Below the pieces are notes generated by a model. The model was not told the origin of the DNA. It ran no database searches and saw only the letters and a list, made by a program, of their open reading frames with translations. A program made the translations under genes and the position numbers. From Methyloligella sp. GL2 (GTDB taxonomy: Bacteria > Pseudomonadota > Alphaproteobacteria > Rhizobiales > Methyloligellaceae), in contig NZ_CP054476.1 of assembly GCF_013341275.1 (NCBI RefSeq), positions 1,439,501-1,503,500 on the forward strand: a stretch of 64,000 nucleotides of DNA, read 5' to 3'. Below are positions 18,979 through 28,697 of this stretch, piece after piece. Each line of letters begins with the position of its first letter. Positions within the stretch are counted from its first letter, which is position 1.

Positions 18979-19548
18979 ATGACCAAGAGCACCAAAGAGC
19001 CGCCGGTCCTGCGGGACGGGGCGCTGATCCTCCGGCCGGCGCGGGAGAGCGACGCCGAAGCGCGGCTGGCGCTCGGCCGGACGCCCGAAATCGCCCGTAT
19101 GTTTCCCCTGGATGCGGATCGCGCCAGGGAACCGCTGACGCTTGAAGAGGCGCGCCGCTGGGCGGAGCGGCTGATGGCCCATCCCCATGGCTGGGCGGTC
19201 GAATATGAGGGGCGGCTCTTAGGCGAGGCCCATCTCAGCCAGCTGGATCGCGCCCACGGCTCGGCCCGGTTTGCCTGCGCCATCTACGATCCGGCGATGC
19301 TGGGAAAGGGGCTCGGCCGCCGCCTGATACGGCTGGTTCTGGCTTATGGCTTTGGCGAGCTGGGCCTGCATCGTATCGGCCTCAGGGTGCTCGCCTATAA
19401 TGAGCGGGCGATCCGCTGCTACAAGGCTTGCGGTTTCGTCGAAGAGGGGCTGGTGCGCGAGGCCGTGCTGGTCGACGGGGAGCGCCATGACGACATCCTC
19501 ATGGGCGTGCTCCGGGGCGAGTTCGAGGCCGCGTGTGGCAAGCTTTAG
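18979..19548 (+). CDS. GNAT family N-acetyltransferase (RimJ/RimL-like)
   Basis: From ATG 18979, behind CAGAGGGAAAACC, the protein has 189 residues; an upstream in-frame start at 18859 adds unconserved sequence. The fold markers are LRDGALILRPARESDAEARL, GEAHLSQLD, FACAIYDPAMLGKGLGRRLIRLVLAYGFGELGLHRI (acetyl-CoA pyrophosphate loop GKGLGRR), and YNERAIRCYKACGFVEEG. This arrangement is typical of RimJ/RimL-type acetyltransferases acting on protein N-termini or small amines. The substrate is unknown. It stands alone between the DUF2865 gene and cysS. Confidence 0.87.
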   Translation: MTKSTKEPPVLRDGALILRPARESDAEARLALGRTPEIARMFPLDADRAREPLTLEEARRWAERLMAHPHGWAVEYEGRLLGEAHLSQLDRAHGSARFACAIYDPAMLGKGLGRRLIRLVLAYGFGELGLHRIGLRVLAYNERAIRCYKACGFVEEGLVREAVLVDGERHDDILMGVLRGEFEAACGKL

Positions 19549-19753
19549 GCGTTGTTCTTGACGCTTGGCCTCCGAATGCCCATAAGAACGGGCATGACGA
19601 CACGTGAGCAACCGAACCTTATCATTTGTTGCTGCATTATCGCGGGTTAATCCACGAGCCTGCGCGCGGTCGTTCATCTTTCGCACAACATCTTTAGACC
19701 AGCGAAGTTAGACCAGCGAACGCCCGCCGGGCTCACAAACGGCAGGAAGGGCA

Positions 19754-21121
19754 TTGAGTCGCGTGACTCTGAAGCTGACCAATACGCTGACGCGGAAGAA
19801 AGAGACATTCACCCCGTTGGATCCGTCCAATGTGCGCATGTATGTCTGCGGACCGACGGTCTACGACTACGCGCATATCGGCAATGCGCGCCCCGTCGTG
19901 GTATTCGATGTGCTGTTCCGCCTGTTGCGCCATACTTACGGCGAGACCTGTGTGACTTACGTCCGCAACATCACCGATGTGGACGATAAGATCATGGCCC
20001 GCGCCGCGGCGGAAGGGATCGCCATCGACGATCTCACCAAGAAGACCGCCGATCAGTATCACGCCGATATGGCCGCGCTTGGCGCGCTGCCGCCGAGCAT
20101 CGAGCCGCGGGCGACCGAGCATATCCCGCAGATGATCGCCATGATCGCGCGGCTGATCGAAAGAGGCTTCGCCTATGAGGCGGAGGGCCATGTCCTGTTC
20201 AATGTACCGAAGGATAAGACCTACGGCGTCTTGTCCGGCCGCTCCACCGACGAGATGCTGGCCGGCGCGCGGGTCGAGGTCGCGCCGTACAAGCAGGATC
20301 CGATGGATTTCGTGCTGTGGAAGCCGAGCGCCGACGACGAGCCGGGCTGGATGAGCCCGTGGGGCCGTGGCCGGCCGGGCTGGCATATCGAATGCTCCGC
20401 CATGGCCGAGGCGCATCTCGGCGACACCTTTGATATCCATGGCGGCGGCATCGATCTTTGCTTCCCGCATCACGAGAACGAGATCGCCCAATCCACCTGC
20501 GCCCACGGCAACGACACCATGGCGCGCTATTGGGTGCATAACGGCTTCCTCCAGGTGGAAGGCGAGAAGATGTCGAAGAGCCTCGGCAACTTCATCACCG
20601 TCCACGATCTCTTGGAGGGCTGGAAGGGCTATGCCTGGCCGGGCGAGGCGCTGCGCTTCAACATGCTGCGCACCCATTACCGGCAGCCGCTGGACTGGAC
20701 CTATAAGGGGCTGGATGAGTCCCATAAGGTGCTGTGGGATTGGTATGGCGCCGTCGAGGGCGTGACCCCCGCAAGCGAAGTCCCAGCACCGGTGCTGGAG
20801 GCGCTGGCCGACGATCTCAATACGCCCAAAGCCATTGCCGAGATGCACAAGCTGGCCAATAGCGGCGACATGGCGGGTCTGCTGGCGGCGCTGAACTTCC
20901 TCGGCTTCTCCGGAGACCGCGCCGCTCTGCAGCGCCAGGCGAGCGAAGCGGCCGCCGCGGCGGTGGATGAAGACGAGATCGCCGTGCAAATCGATGCCCG
21001 TAATGCCGCCCGCAAGGCCAAGGATTTTGCCGAAGCCGACCGTATCCGCGATGAGCTGGCGGCGATGGGGGTGGTTTTGAAGGACGGGCCGGAGGGCACG
21101 ACCTGGGAGCTCGCTCGATGA
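19754..21121 (+). CDS. cysS: cysteine--tRNA ligase
   Basis: The 455-residue class I synthetase starts at a TTG (19754) after GGCAGGAAGGGCA. It contains the HIGH region [18 protein letters not shown] with the first zinc-ligand cysteine, further zinc ligands in HIECSAMA and CFPHHENE, and KMSKSLGNF. The C-terminal helical domain ends [30 protein letters not shown]. It charges tRNA-Cys and is essential. The last four bases overlap the start of a GNAT gene (ATGA), so the two are translationally coupled. Confidence 0.96.
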   Translation: MSRVTLKLTNTLTRKKETFTPLDPSNVRMYVCGPTVYDYAHIGNARPVVVFDVLFRLLRHTYGETCVTYVRNITDVDDKIMARAAAEGIAIDDLTKKTADQYHADMAALGALPPSIEPRATEHIPQMIAMIARLIERGFAYEAEGHVLFNVPKDKTYGVLSGRSTDEMLAGARVEVAPYKQDPMDFVLWKPSADDEPGWMSPWGRGRPGWHIECSAMAEAHLGDTFDIHGGGIDLCFPHHENEIAQSTCAHGNDTMARYWVHNGFLQVEGEKMSKSLGNFITVHDLLEGWKGYAWPGEALRFNMLRTHYRQPLDWTYKGLDESHKVLWDWYGAVEGVTPASEVPAPVLEALADDLNTPKAIAEMHKLANSGDMAGLLAALNFLGFSGDRAALQRQASEAAAAAVDEDEIAVQIDARNAARKAKDFAEADRIRDELAAMGVVLKDGPEGTTWELAR

Positions 21122-21624
21122 GTGCGCAAGCCGTGCCCGACCTGGCCGTCCGGCCGATGCTGCCCGGAGAGACGCCCGCTCTGGCGGAGATCTTCCGCGA
21201 GAGCGTGATGCAGCTCACCAGCGAGGAGTATAGCGAGGACCAGCAGGAGGCCTGGGTGGAAGCGGCGGACGATCCGTCCGGTTTCGCCGAGATGCTGGAG
21301 CGGCAGGTGACCATCGTCGTCACGCTGAACGGCTCGCCGGTCGGCTTTGCCTCGCTGGAGAGCGACGAAAAGATCGGCCTATTCTACGTGCACCCGGTGA
21401 CGGCCGGTCATGGCGTCGGCACGCTGCTGGCCGATGCGCTGGAGCGGCTTGCCGCCTCGCGCGATGCGGAGACGCTCAGCGTCGATGCCAGCGATACGGC
21501 ATTCGGCTTCTTCGCCCGGCGCGGCTACGTTCCGCAGCAGCGCAATCAGGTGCAGCGCGGCGATGCGTGGCTGGCCAATACCACGATGATGAAGGATCTC
21601 GATGACGGCGAGAGCCTGCATTGA
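21118..21624 (+). CDS. GNAT family N-acetyltransferase
   Basis: This 168-residue protein has the YjbC/PhnO-like GNAT pattern: [20 protein letters not shown], an N-terminal helix ending [24 protein letters not shown], the acetyl-CoA loop [21 protein letters not shown], and a C-terminal [17 protein letters not shown]. The substrate cannot be predicted. It overlaps the cysS stop by four bases and is followed by a 40-residue membrane protein, so cysS, this gene, the small gene and cimA form a tight forward cluster. Confidence 0.87.
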   Translation: MSAQAVPDLAVRPMLPGETPALAEIFRESVMQLTSEEYSEDQQEAWVEAADDPSGFAEMLERQVTIVVTLNGSPVGFASLESDEKIGLFYVHPVTAGHGVGTLLADALERLAASRDAETLSVDASDTAFGFFARRGYVPQQRNQVQRGDAWLANTTMMKDLDDGESLH

Positions 21625-21666
21625 GTCATTTCAGGCGCTTATCGGCGCCGCTTGAGGATTGAGACG

Positions 21667-21789
21667 ATGAAACCGTTTCTGAAAGACGTGCCTTTCGTCG
21701 GCAGCCGCCGGGTCTATTTCGTGATCAAGCTCTTGGTGCTGGCGCTGATCGTGCTGGTGGCGCTCAACGTCTTCTTCGGTTTCGTCTAG
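21667..21789 (+). CDS. 40-residue single-pass membrane protein
   Basis: The ORF reads MKPFLKDVPFVGSRR, then a ~22-residue hydrophobic helix beginning VYFVIKLLVLALIVLVALN and ending FFGFV. A short basic N-terminus before the helix predicts an N-in orientation. TTGAGGATTGAGACG before the ATG contains a GAGG ribosome-binding site. It fills the gap between the GNAT gene and cimA, ending 10 bases before the cimA ATG. No family is recognised; small size and hydrophobicity suggest a regulatory micropeptide or membrane subunit, but this is inference. Confidence 0.6.
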   Translation: MKPFLKDVPFVGSRRVYFVIKLLVLALIVLVALNVFFGFV

Positions 21790-21799
21790 GAGCGGGCCA

Positions 21800-23404
21800 A
21801 TGCAAAAAGAACGGCTCTATCTCTACGACACGACGCTGCGCGACGGCGCCCAGACCCAAGGGGTCGATTTCTCCTTCGAGGATAAGGCGCTGATTGCGGC
21901 CGAGCTGGATGCGCTCGGCGTCGATTATGTCGAGGCCGGCTATCCCGGCGCCAATCCGACCGACACCAAGATGTTCGCCGAAGGGCCCGAGCTTGGCCAT
22001 GCGACGCTGACCGCTTTCGGCATGACCAAGCGGGCCGGGCGCTCGCTCTCCAACGATCCGGGCTTTCAGGCGGTGCTGACATCGGCCAAGAGCGGCGCGG
22101 TGTGCCTGGTGGGCAAGTCGTGGGATTTCCATGTCGAGGTGGCGCTCGGCCTGAGCCTGGAAGAGAACCGCCAGGCGATCGCCGATTCCGTCGCCGCTGT
22201 CGTGGCAAGCGGCAAGGAAGCCTTGTTCGACGCGGAGCATTTCTTCGACGGCTATAAGGCCAACCCGGATTATGCGCTGTCCTGCGCCAAGGTGGCGTTT
22301 GAGGCCGGCGCGCGCTGGGTGGTGTTGTGCGACACCAATGGCGGCACGCTGCCGGAGGAGGTGGAGGAGATCGTCGCGGCGGTGGCCAAAGAGATCCCCG
22401 GCGCCCATCTCGGCATCCATGCCCATAACGACACCGATAACGGCGTCGCCAATTCGCTCGCCGCGGTGCGAGCCGGGGCGCGCCAGATCCAGGGCACGCT
22501 GAACGGGCTCGGCGAGCGCTGCGGCAATGCCAATCTCACTTCGATCATCCCGACTTTGATGTTGAAGCCGGGCTTCGCCGACCGGTTCGAGACCGGCATC
22601 ACGGCTGAGAAGCTGCGCAGCCTGACCCATGTCTCCCGCGTGCTGGACGAGGTGCTGAACCAGGCGCCGGACCGCCACGCGCCCTATGTCGGCGAGGCGG
22701 CCTTCGCCCATAAGGGCGGCATCCATGTCTCCGCCGTGCAGAAGGACCCGAAGACCTACGAGCATGTGCCGCCGGCAGCGGTGGGCAATCAGCGCCGTCT
22801 CTTGGTCTCCGATCAGGGCGGGCGTTCCAACATCCTGGCCGAGCTGGAGCGCATCGGTCTTGCCGCGCCGAAGGACGATCCGCGGGTCACCGAGCTGCTC
22901 GACGAGGTGAAGCGGCGCGAGGCGGCGGGTTATGCCTATGAGGCGGCGGATGCCTCCTTCGAGCTGCTGGCCCGGCGCTTCCTCGGCAACGTGCCGCACT
23001 ACTTCGACGTGGAGAGTTTCCGGGTGATGGTGGAGCGGCGCCACAACGCGCTGGGCAATCTGGTCACCGTCTCGGAGGCGACGGTCAAGGTGCGGGTCGA
23101 TGGCGCGCTGATCGCTTCGGTCGGCGAGGGGACCGGCCCGGTGCATGCGCTGGACAATGCCTTGCGCAAGGATCTCGGCCCGTATCAGAGCCTGATCTCC
23201 GATCTGACCCTGGCCGACTATAAGGTGCGGGTTCTGACTGGCGGCACCGATGCCACCACGCGGGTGCTGATCGAGAGCCGCGACGACCGGGGCAACCGCT
23301 GGTTCACGGTCGGGGTCTCGCCGAACATCGTCGATGCCTCGTTCGAGGCGCTGCTCGATTCCATCAATTACAAGCTGCTGCGGGACGGCGCGAGCGTTCA
23401 CTAA
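21800..23404 (+). CDS. cimA: (R)-citramalate synthase
   Basis: The 534-residue protein opens LYLYDTTLRDGAQTQGVDFS, the HMGL-family metal/substrate motif. It continues with LGVDYVEAGYPGANPTD, FDAEHFFDGYK, VLCDTNGGTLP, GIHAHNDTDNGVANS and GTLNGLGERCGNANL, and carries the LeuA allosteric/dimerisation domain at the C-terminus (~390-530). The Asp-rich DTTLRDGAQTQG and YVEAGYPGANPTD favour citramalate synthase over 2-isopropylmalate or homocitrate synthase. It would condense pyruvate and acetyl-CoA for threonine-independent isoleucine synthesis. The ATG is 10 bases after the small membrane gene. The stop is convergent with the LOG gene 38 bases away. Confidence 0.92.
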   Translation: MQKERLYLYDTTLRDGAQTQGVDFSFEDKALIAAELDALGVDYVEAGYPGANPTDTKMFAEGPELGHATLTAFGMTKRAGRSLSNDPGFQAVLTSAKSGAVCLVGKSWDFHVEVALGLSLEENRQAIADSVAAVVASGKEALFDAEHFFDGYKANPDYALSCAKVAFEAGARWVVLCDTNGGTLPEEVEEIVAAVAKEIPGAHLGIHAHNDTDNGVANSLAAVRAGARQIQGTLNGLGERCGNANLTSIIPTLMLKPGFADRFETGITAEKLRSLTHVSRVLDEVLNQAPDRHAPYVGEAAFAHKGGIHVSAVQKDPKTYEHVPPAAVGNQRRLLVSDQGGRSNILAELERIGLAAPKDDPRVTELLDEVKRREAAGYAYEAADASFELLARRFLGNVPHYFDVESFRVMVERRHNALGNLVTVSEATVKVRVDGALIASVGEGTGPVHALDNALRKDLGPYQSLISDLTLADYKVRVLTGGTDATTRVLIESRDDRGNRWFTVGVSPNIVDASFEALLDSINYKLLRDGASVH

Positions 23405-23442
23405 TCGCGTTCGCCCGCAGTGCTAAGCGCCTCGGCCGAGAC

Positions 23443-24060
23443 TCAAAATTTGATGTCGATGGCTTCCGCTTCGGCCTCTTCGGCGCGGGGACGCATGTGC
23501 TTTTCGATGGCGGGAAGGATATCCTGAACCTGATCGATCACCGCCAGCTTCAGCGCCGCGTCGCGGCGGATGAAGCTGTTCTCCTGCATATGGGCGAAGA
23601 GGCGGAGCAGCGGGTCCCAGAAGCCTTCGATATTGGCCAGCACGACAGGCTTCTCGTGGCGGCCGAGCTGGGCCCAGGTGAGCTGCTCGACCAGCTCCTC
23701 CAGCGTGCCGATGCCGCCAGGCAGGGCCACGAAAGCGTCCGACTTGTCGAACATCAGGTGCTTTCTCTCGTGCATGCCCTCGACCACGATGAGATCCTGC
23801 ACGTCCTTCAGCATGATCTCGCGTTCGGTGAGAAAGCCCGGGATGATGCCGGTGACATGGCCGCCGGCTTCCAGCACCGCGCGGGCGACTTCGCCCATCA
23901 GGCCGATACAGCCGCCGCCATAGACCAGGCCGATGCCGTTATCGGCGAGAATGGTGCCGAGCTGGCGCGCGGCGACGGCATAGGCCGGATTTTCGCCCGC
24001 CCCGGATCCGCAATAGACGCAGACGCGCTGAATCGGTGATACCTCAACCATGGCCGCCAT
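23443..24060 (-). CDS. LOG family (TIGR00730) nucleotide 5'-monophosphate phosphoribohydrolase
   Basis: The Rossmann-like protein carries VCVYCGSGAG, YGGGCIGLMG, the signature PGGIGTLEELVEQLTW, and the GMHERKHLMFDKSDAFVALPGG region. LOG proteins cleave cytokinin riboside monophosphates or other purine nucleotides; bacterial members also act as general nucleotide hydrolases. I chose ATG 24058-24060 (205 residues, MAAMVEVSPIQR); a TTG at 24105 would add 15 residues and an ATG at 24051 would remove three. The gene is transcribed toward cimA. Confidence 0.88.
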   Translation of the reverse strand: MAAMVEVSPIQRVCVYCGSGAGENPAYAVAARQLGTILADNGIGLVYGGGCIGLMGEVARAVLEAGGHVTGIIPGFLTEREIMLKDVQDLIVVEGMHERKHLMFDKSDAFVALPGGIGTLEELVEQLTWAQLGRHEKPVVLANIEGFWDPLLRLFAHMQENSFIRRDAALKLAVIDQVQDILPAIEKHMRPRAEEAEAEAIDIKF

Positions 24061-24223
24061 CTGGCATTCGCCCGCCGATTCCGTCAACTGGGCTTTCGGT
24101 CCCAATCGGTTTGATGGCGTTTGGTAAGTCGTTCCGGTAAAGTTAATTAATACGCCTGAAGCCGGATTGCCGAAGCTCCGGTTTTATAAGAAAACTCAGG
24201 GAGTTACGTCAGAGGTTCAAGAA

Positions 24224-25771
24224 ATGGGCAACAAGATCGTCGGCATCGTCGTAACGGTGGCGTTTTTTCTCTTCATCGCCGTCGTCGGCTATCGCCTCTA
24301 CGAAGAGGGACAAGACAGGCAGCAGGCGTCTGCGCCGCCGGCCGCGGAATCCAGCCAGGAGACCGCAGAAGCGCCGCAGCCGGAGGAGCGCGCGTCCGAG
24401 CCTGAGGCGGGTGCCGAAAGCGGCGAAGAGCCCGTCGAGGAGACTGCCAAGAGCGAGCAGGCTGCGCCGTCCGGCGAAGAAGAGGCTGAATCCGCCCCGC
24501 AGCAAGTGCCGAGCTTCGATGTCGTGCGTGTGGAGCGGACGGGCGATGCGGTGATGGCCGGTCGTGCCTCGCCCGGCTGGAAGATCGAGGTGCAGAGCGA
24601 CGGCGAGAAGATCGGCGAGACCACCGCCGACGATGCCGGGCAATGGACCATCGTGCTGGATGAGCCGCTGCCGCGCGGCGATCATAGCCTTGGCCTGCTT
24701 GCCACCTCGCCCGACGGCACCTCCGGCATGAGTTCGCAGCAATCGGTGCTCGTCGCCATGGGCGAGGGAGAGAATGATGAGGCTGTGGTTGCCCTGTCGG
24801 AGCCGGGCAAGGCGACCAAGATCCTGCAAGAGGACCAGCCGGAGGGAAGCGCGTCCGGCGAGCCTGAATCGCAGGCGATGTCCACGGCGCAACGGGTGGA
24901 TTCGAGCGCGACGGCGGGTGAGGAGACGGTTTCCTCCGAAGGCGAAGCAGCGCCGGGCGAGACGGAGATGGCGGCTGCCGAACCGTCCCAGTCCGCTACC
25001 TCCAAGCAGCCGGAGCCGGTGATGTGGCCGGACGGCAAGCCGAGTGAGGAGGAAGAGAGCGCTTCGGATGCGGCCTCCCAGGCGATGGAAGAGAACCAGG
25101 TGGCGGCAACCACGCCGGACGAAGCGCCACAGAAGCTTCCCGAACGGCCGATCCAGATCAAGACCGTCGATTACGAAGATGCCGGCCCCAGCAACGGCAA
25201 GCTCTTCGTCAGCGGCGAGGCCAAGCCCTCCATCAAAATTCTGCTCTATCTCGACGAGCAGCTGGTGGGCGAGACGCAGAGCGATGCGCAAGGCAAGTGG
25301 ACCGTCGAGGCGGACCGCTATCTGCCCGCCGGAAATCACTTCATCCGCGCCGATCTGGTCGATCTCGACAACGACATCATCCTCGGCCGCACCGCGGTGC
25401 AGATGCGCCGCATGGATACCGAGCAGCTGGCGGCGGAAGCCGAGGCGCAGCGCAAGGCGCAAGAGACCGCTCAGGCCGGGGCTGCGGTCGGCACCGGCGA
25501 GAGCGCACCGTCAGGCGGCGAAGCGTCGGGCAGGATGGCGGCCGCCGAGATGCCGGAAGCCGGCCAAGCAAGCCCGGCGGGGCAGGGCGATGCCGGCCAT
25601 CACGGGCCGAGCGTCTACACCGTCCGCCGCGGCGATACCCTGTGGGCGATTGCCGAGCAGTATTTCGGAGGCGGCTGGCGTTACACCATGATTTTCAAGG
25701 ATAATCGTGGGCAGATCCGCAATCCCAATCTGATCTACCCGGATCAGGAATTTCAGATCCGGGAGCAGTAG
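24224..25771 (+). CDS. membrane-anchored LysM protein with two Ig-like domains
   Basis: The ATG at 24224 (AGAGG eight bases upstream) gives 515 residues; a TTG at 24167 is less likely. An N-terminal transmembrane helix (IVGIVVTVAFFLFIAVVGYRLY) anchors the protein. A long acidic Glu/Ala/Ser linker follows. The first Ig-like unit (~103-185) contains MAGRASPGWKIEVQSDG and AGQWTIVLDEPLPRGDHSLGL. A second acidic linker leads to a second Ig-like unit (~325-395) with VSGEAKPSIKILLYLDEQLV and GKWTVEADRYLPAGNHFIRA. The C-terminal LysM domain reads YTVRRGDTLWAIAEQYFGGG. It probably spans the periplasm and binds peptidoglycan; function is not known. An intrinsic terminator-like hairpin lies 110 bases downstream. 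Confidence 0.87.
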   Translation: MGNKIVGIVVTVAFFLFIAVVGYRLYEEGQDRQQASAPPAAESSQETAEAPQPEERASEPEAGAESGEEPVEETAKSEQAAPSGEEEAESAPQQVPSFDVVRVERTGDAVMAGRASPGWKIEVQSDGEKIGETTADDAGQWTIVLDEPLPRGDHSLGLLATSPDGTSGMSSQQSVLVAMGEGENDEAVVALSEPGKATKILQEDQPEGSASGEPESQAMSTAQRVDSSATAGEETVSSEGEAAPGETEMAAAEPSQSATSKQPEPVMWPDGKPSEEEESASDAASQAMEENQVAATTPDEAPQKLPERPIQIKTVDYEDAGPSNGKLFVSGEAKPSIKILLYLDEQLVGETQSDAQGKWTVEADRYLPAGNHFIRADLVDLDNDIILGRTAVQMRRMDTEQLAAEAEAQRKAQETAQAGAAVGTGESAPSGGEASGRMAAAEMPEAGQASPAGQGDAGHHGPSVYTVRRGDTLWAIAEQYFGGGWRYTMIFKDNRGQIRNPNLIYPDQEFQIREQ

Positions 25772-25880
25772 GGCGCCGAAAACGCGATTTGACGCGGTGG
25801 AAAACGGCCTGGTTGTCCGCCGGGATCTTGGCGGTCCGGGCCTCTCCGCCCTATATGAAGGGACAGACCACACGGCTTAG

Positions 25881-25912
25881 AAAAAGGGGCAGCGGCGGCG
25901 CTGCCCCTTTTC
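25881..25912. terminator. bidirectional intrinsic terminator
   Basis: A perfect 13-bp stem (AAAAGGGGCAGCG, loop GCGG, CGCTGCCCCTTTT) has A and T tracts on both sides, so it can end transcription from either direction. It lies 110 bases after the LysM gene and about 40 bases before the ABC exporter start, separating the two units. Confidence 0.85.
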
Positions 25913-25951
25913 GCCTGTGCCGGCTTTTGCCCCGATCTGCCAAATTGTTAT

Positions 25952-27925
25952 GTGGAGTTGATGCGAGACCGTCTCCCGCAAACCAAAAGCGATAGGCTGC
26001 TTTCCGCCCGCGCCGGCCAATGGGCCGTGCTGCATGCGCTGATGCCCTATGTCTGGCCCAAGGACCGGCCGGATCTGAAGATCCGCGTGGTGCTGGCCTT
26101 CATCGCTCTGGTTCTGGCCAAGCTAATCACCCTGGCCGCGCCGCTCGCCTATAAGACGGTGGTTGATTTCCTCTCCGGCGAGCAGAGCGCTCAGGAGACG
26201 GCGTTCTTCTCGGGTTTCGACGTTGCCATCGTGCCGATCATGCTGGTGGTCGCCTATGGCATGTCCCGCATCTTCATGGTGGTGTTCTCGCAGGTGCGGG
26301 ACGTGCTGTTCACCAATGTCTCGCAAAATGCGGTGCGCCAGCTCGCCTACCGCACCTTCTGCCATCTGCACCAGCTCTCCTTGCGCTTCCATCTGGAGCG
26401 GCGCACCGGCGGCTTGAGCCGGGTGATCGAGCGCGGCGTGAAGGGCATCGAGACCATCGTCCGCATGGCGATGCTGAACTCGATCCCGACCGCGGTGGAG
26501 CTGCTGCTGATCGGCGCCATGGTCGGATATTATTTCGGCTGGCTCTATGTGGTGGTCGTGTTCGCCACGGTCGCTCTCTATGTCTGGTACACCTTCTGGG
26601 CCAGCGAGCGGCGGATGCTGATCCGCCGCGACATGAATGAGTTCGACACCGAGGCGAACTCCAAGGCGGTCGACAGCCTGCTCAACTACGAGACGGTGAA
26701 GTATTTCGGCAATGAGGAGCTGGAGGCCAAGCGCTTCGACGCCTCCATGGCCCGCTACGAGCGGGCGGCGATCCGCACCTTCACCTCGCTCGGGGTGTTG
26801 AATAGCGGCCAGGCGATCATCTTCACCCTCGGCATGGTGATCTGCATGGGGATGGCGGCGCGGGATATCGCGGCCGGCAACCTCACGGTCGGCGATTTCG
26901 TGATGATCAACGCCATCCTGCTGCAGCTCTATATGCCGCTGAACTTCATGGGCATGGTCTATCGCGAGATCAAACAGGGGCTGATCGATATCGAGACCAT
27001 GTTTGCGCTGCTGGGCCAGCCGGCCGAGGTGGTGGACAAGCCCGACGCCAAGCCGCTGGTGGTGAGCCATGGCGACATCAAATTCGAGCATGTGTTCTTC
27101 GCCTATGAGGCGAACCGGCCGATCCTGAAGGATCTCAGCTTCGAAGTGCCGGCCGGCAAGATGGTTGCCATCGTCGGGCCGACGGGGGCGGGCAAGTCGA
27201 CCCTGTCGCGGCTTTTGTTTCGCTTCTACGACGTCAGCGCTGGCGCCATCCTGATCGATGGGCAGAATATCGCCGATGTGACGCAAGCGAGCCTGCGCCA
27301 GGCGATCGGCATGGTTCCGCAGGACACGGTGCTGTTCAACGACACCATCGAATACAACATCCGCTACGGACGGCCCGATGCCAGCTTCGCGGAGGTGCGC
27401 AAAGCCGCCGAGCTCGCCCAGATCGACGGCTTCATCAGCGCGCTGCCGGACGGTTACGATTCGCTGGTCGGCGAGCGGGGCTTGAAGCTTTCCGGCGGCG
27501 AGAAGCAGCGCGTGGCCATCGCGCGGACGATTTTGAAGGCGCCGCCGATCCTGATGCTGGACGAGGCGACCTCGGCGCTGGACAGCCATACGGAGAAGGA
27601 GATCCAGGATGCGCTGGAGCGGGTGGCCCGCGACCGGACCACGCTGGTGATCGCGCACCGGCTCTCCACCGTCGTCCATGCCGACGAAATTCTGGTTATG
27701 GATCATGGCGTTATCGCCGAGCGCGGAACCCATCTGGAGCTGATGCAGAAGGGCGGGCTCTATGCCGGTCTGTGGCAGCGCCAGCGCGAGGCGGACGAAG
27801 AGCGCGAGCGGGCGGCGGCGGAAGGCGACGAGGCGCGCGAGGAGGCGCGTCCCGAAGGCTCCGAGGAGAGCGCCGAATATGACGACGATATCCGCGACGA
27901 AGACGAAATCCTTGCGTCTTCGTGA
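25952..27925 (+). CDS. ABC exporter, Atm1/HMT1 type (permease and ATPase fused)
   Basis: The half-transporter has 657 residues from GTG 25952; ATG 25961 is equally possible. It has a leading domain before the six transmembrane helices (RVVLAFIALVLAKLITLAAPL to ~residue 330). LRFHLERRTGGLSRVIERG and the coupling helix region match Atm1-type proteins. The nucleotide-binding domain carries GPTGAGKST, LSGGEKQR and LMLDEATSALD. Bacterial Atm1 homologues export glutathione-bound metals or glutathione conjugates. The final ~45 residues are acidic (EEARPEGSEESAEYDDDIRD) and probably disordered. psd follows after 22 bases. Confidence 0.92.
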   Translation: MELMRDRLPQTKSDRLLSARAGQWAVLHALMPYVWPKDRPDLKIRVVLAFIALVLAKLITLAAPLAYKTVVDFLSGEQSAQETAFFSGFDVAIVPIMLVVAYGMSRIFMVVFSQVRDVLFTNVSQNAVRQLAYRTFCHLHQLSLRFHLERRTGGLSRVIERGVKGIETIVRMAMLNSIPTAVELLLIGAMVGYYFGWLYVVVVFATVALYVWYTFWASERRMLIRRDMNEFDTEANSKAVDSLLNYETVKYFGNEELEAKRFDASMARYERAAIRTFTSLGVLNSGQAIIFTLGMVICMGMAARDIAAGNLTVGDFVMINAILLQLYMPLNFMGMVYREIKQGLIDIETMFALLGQPAEVVDKPDAKPLVVSHGDIKFEHVFFAYEANRPILKDLSFEVPAGKMVAIVGPTGAGKSTLSRLLFRFYDVSAGAILIDGQNIADVTQASLRQAIGMVPQDTVLFNDTIEYNIRYGRPDASFAEVRKAAELAQIDGFISALPDGYDSLVGERGLKLSGGEKQRVAIARTILKAPPILMLDEATSALDSHTEKEIQDALERVARDRTTLVIAHRLSTVVHADEILVMDHGVIAERGTHLELMQKGGLYAGLWQRQREADEERERAAAEGDEAREEARPEGSEESAEYDDDIRDEDEILASS

Positions 27926-27947
27926 GGCTTAGGAAACAACACGCATC

Positions 27948-28661
27948 ATGAATGACCGGCACAGCCTTTTAGAGACCGTGGCGGGGATCTTCGTCCCCAT
28001 CCATCGCGACGGGCATAAATTCGTTTTCGCCTTCGCGCTGGCCACGCTGATCTTGTTCTTCATCTCCAGCGTGCTCGGCTGGCTGGGGGTGATCGCCACC
28101 ATGTGGTGCGCTTACTTCTTCCGCGATCCCGACCGGGTGACGCCGATCCGCAAAGGTCTGGTGGTGAGCTCGGCAGACGGCAAGGTCGTCGGGGTGGAGG
28201 ATGTGGTGCCGCCGCCGGAGCTGGCGCTGGGCGACAAGCCGGTGACCCGCATCTCGGTGTTCCTGTCGATCTTCGACGTGCATATCGCGCGCGCGCCCGT
28301 CGGCGGGCGCATCACCCGCAGCGTCTATGTGCCGGGGCGCTTTCTCAATGCGGAGCTGGACAAGGCGAGCGAGGAGAACGAGCGCCGGGCGCTGGTGATC
28401 GAGACCGCAGACGGGGCGCATTACGGCGTGGTGATGATCGCCGGGCTGGTGGCGCGCCGTATCGTGACTTTCGTGGAGGAGGGGAATAGCGTGGAGGCGG
28501 GCGACCGCCTCGGCCTGATCCGCTTCGGCAGCCGTATCGACGTCTATTTGCCGGAGGAGGGCCGGGCGCTTGTGGCGCCGGGCATGCGGGCCATCGCCGG
28601 CGAGACGGTGCTGGCCGATCTTCTGAGCAACGAAGGCACCCGTCCGGTGCGTACCAGCTAG
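27948..28661 (+). CDS. psd: phosphatidylserine decarboxylase
   Basis: The short type (237 residues) carries a transmembrane hairpin (LATLILFFISSVLGWLGVIATMW), FFRDPDRVTP, SPADGKV-like SSADGKVVGVED, SVFLSIFDVHIARAPVGGR and RFGSRIDVYLP. The Gly-Ser in FGSR is the self-cleavage site that forms the pyruvoyl cofactor. It makes phosphatidylethanolamine from phosphatidylserine at the inner membrane. It is followed by pssA 36 bases downstream, so the two PE-synthesis steps form one operon after the ABC exporter. Confidence 0.95.
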   Translation: MNDRHSLLETVAGIFVPIHRDGHKFVFAFALATLILFFISSVLGWLGVIATMWCAYFFRDPDRVTPIRKGLVVSSADGKVVGVEDVVPPPELALGDKPVTRISVFLSIFDVHIARAPVGGRITRSVYVPGRFLNAELDKASEENERRALVIETADGAHYGVVMIAGLVARRIVTFVEEGNSVEAGDRLGLIRFGSRIDVYLPEEGRALVAPGMRAIAGETVLADLLSNEGTRPVRTS

Positions 28662-28697
28662 CTTCCGGCAGCAAAACGCGAGGAAACCACCATTTCG

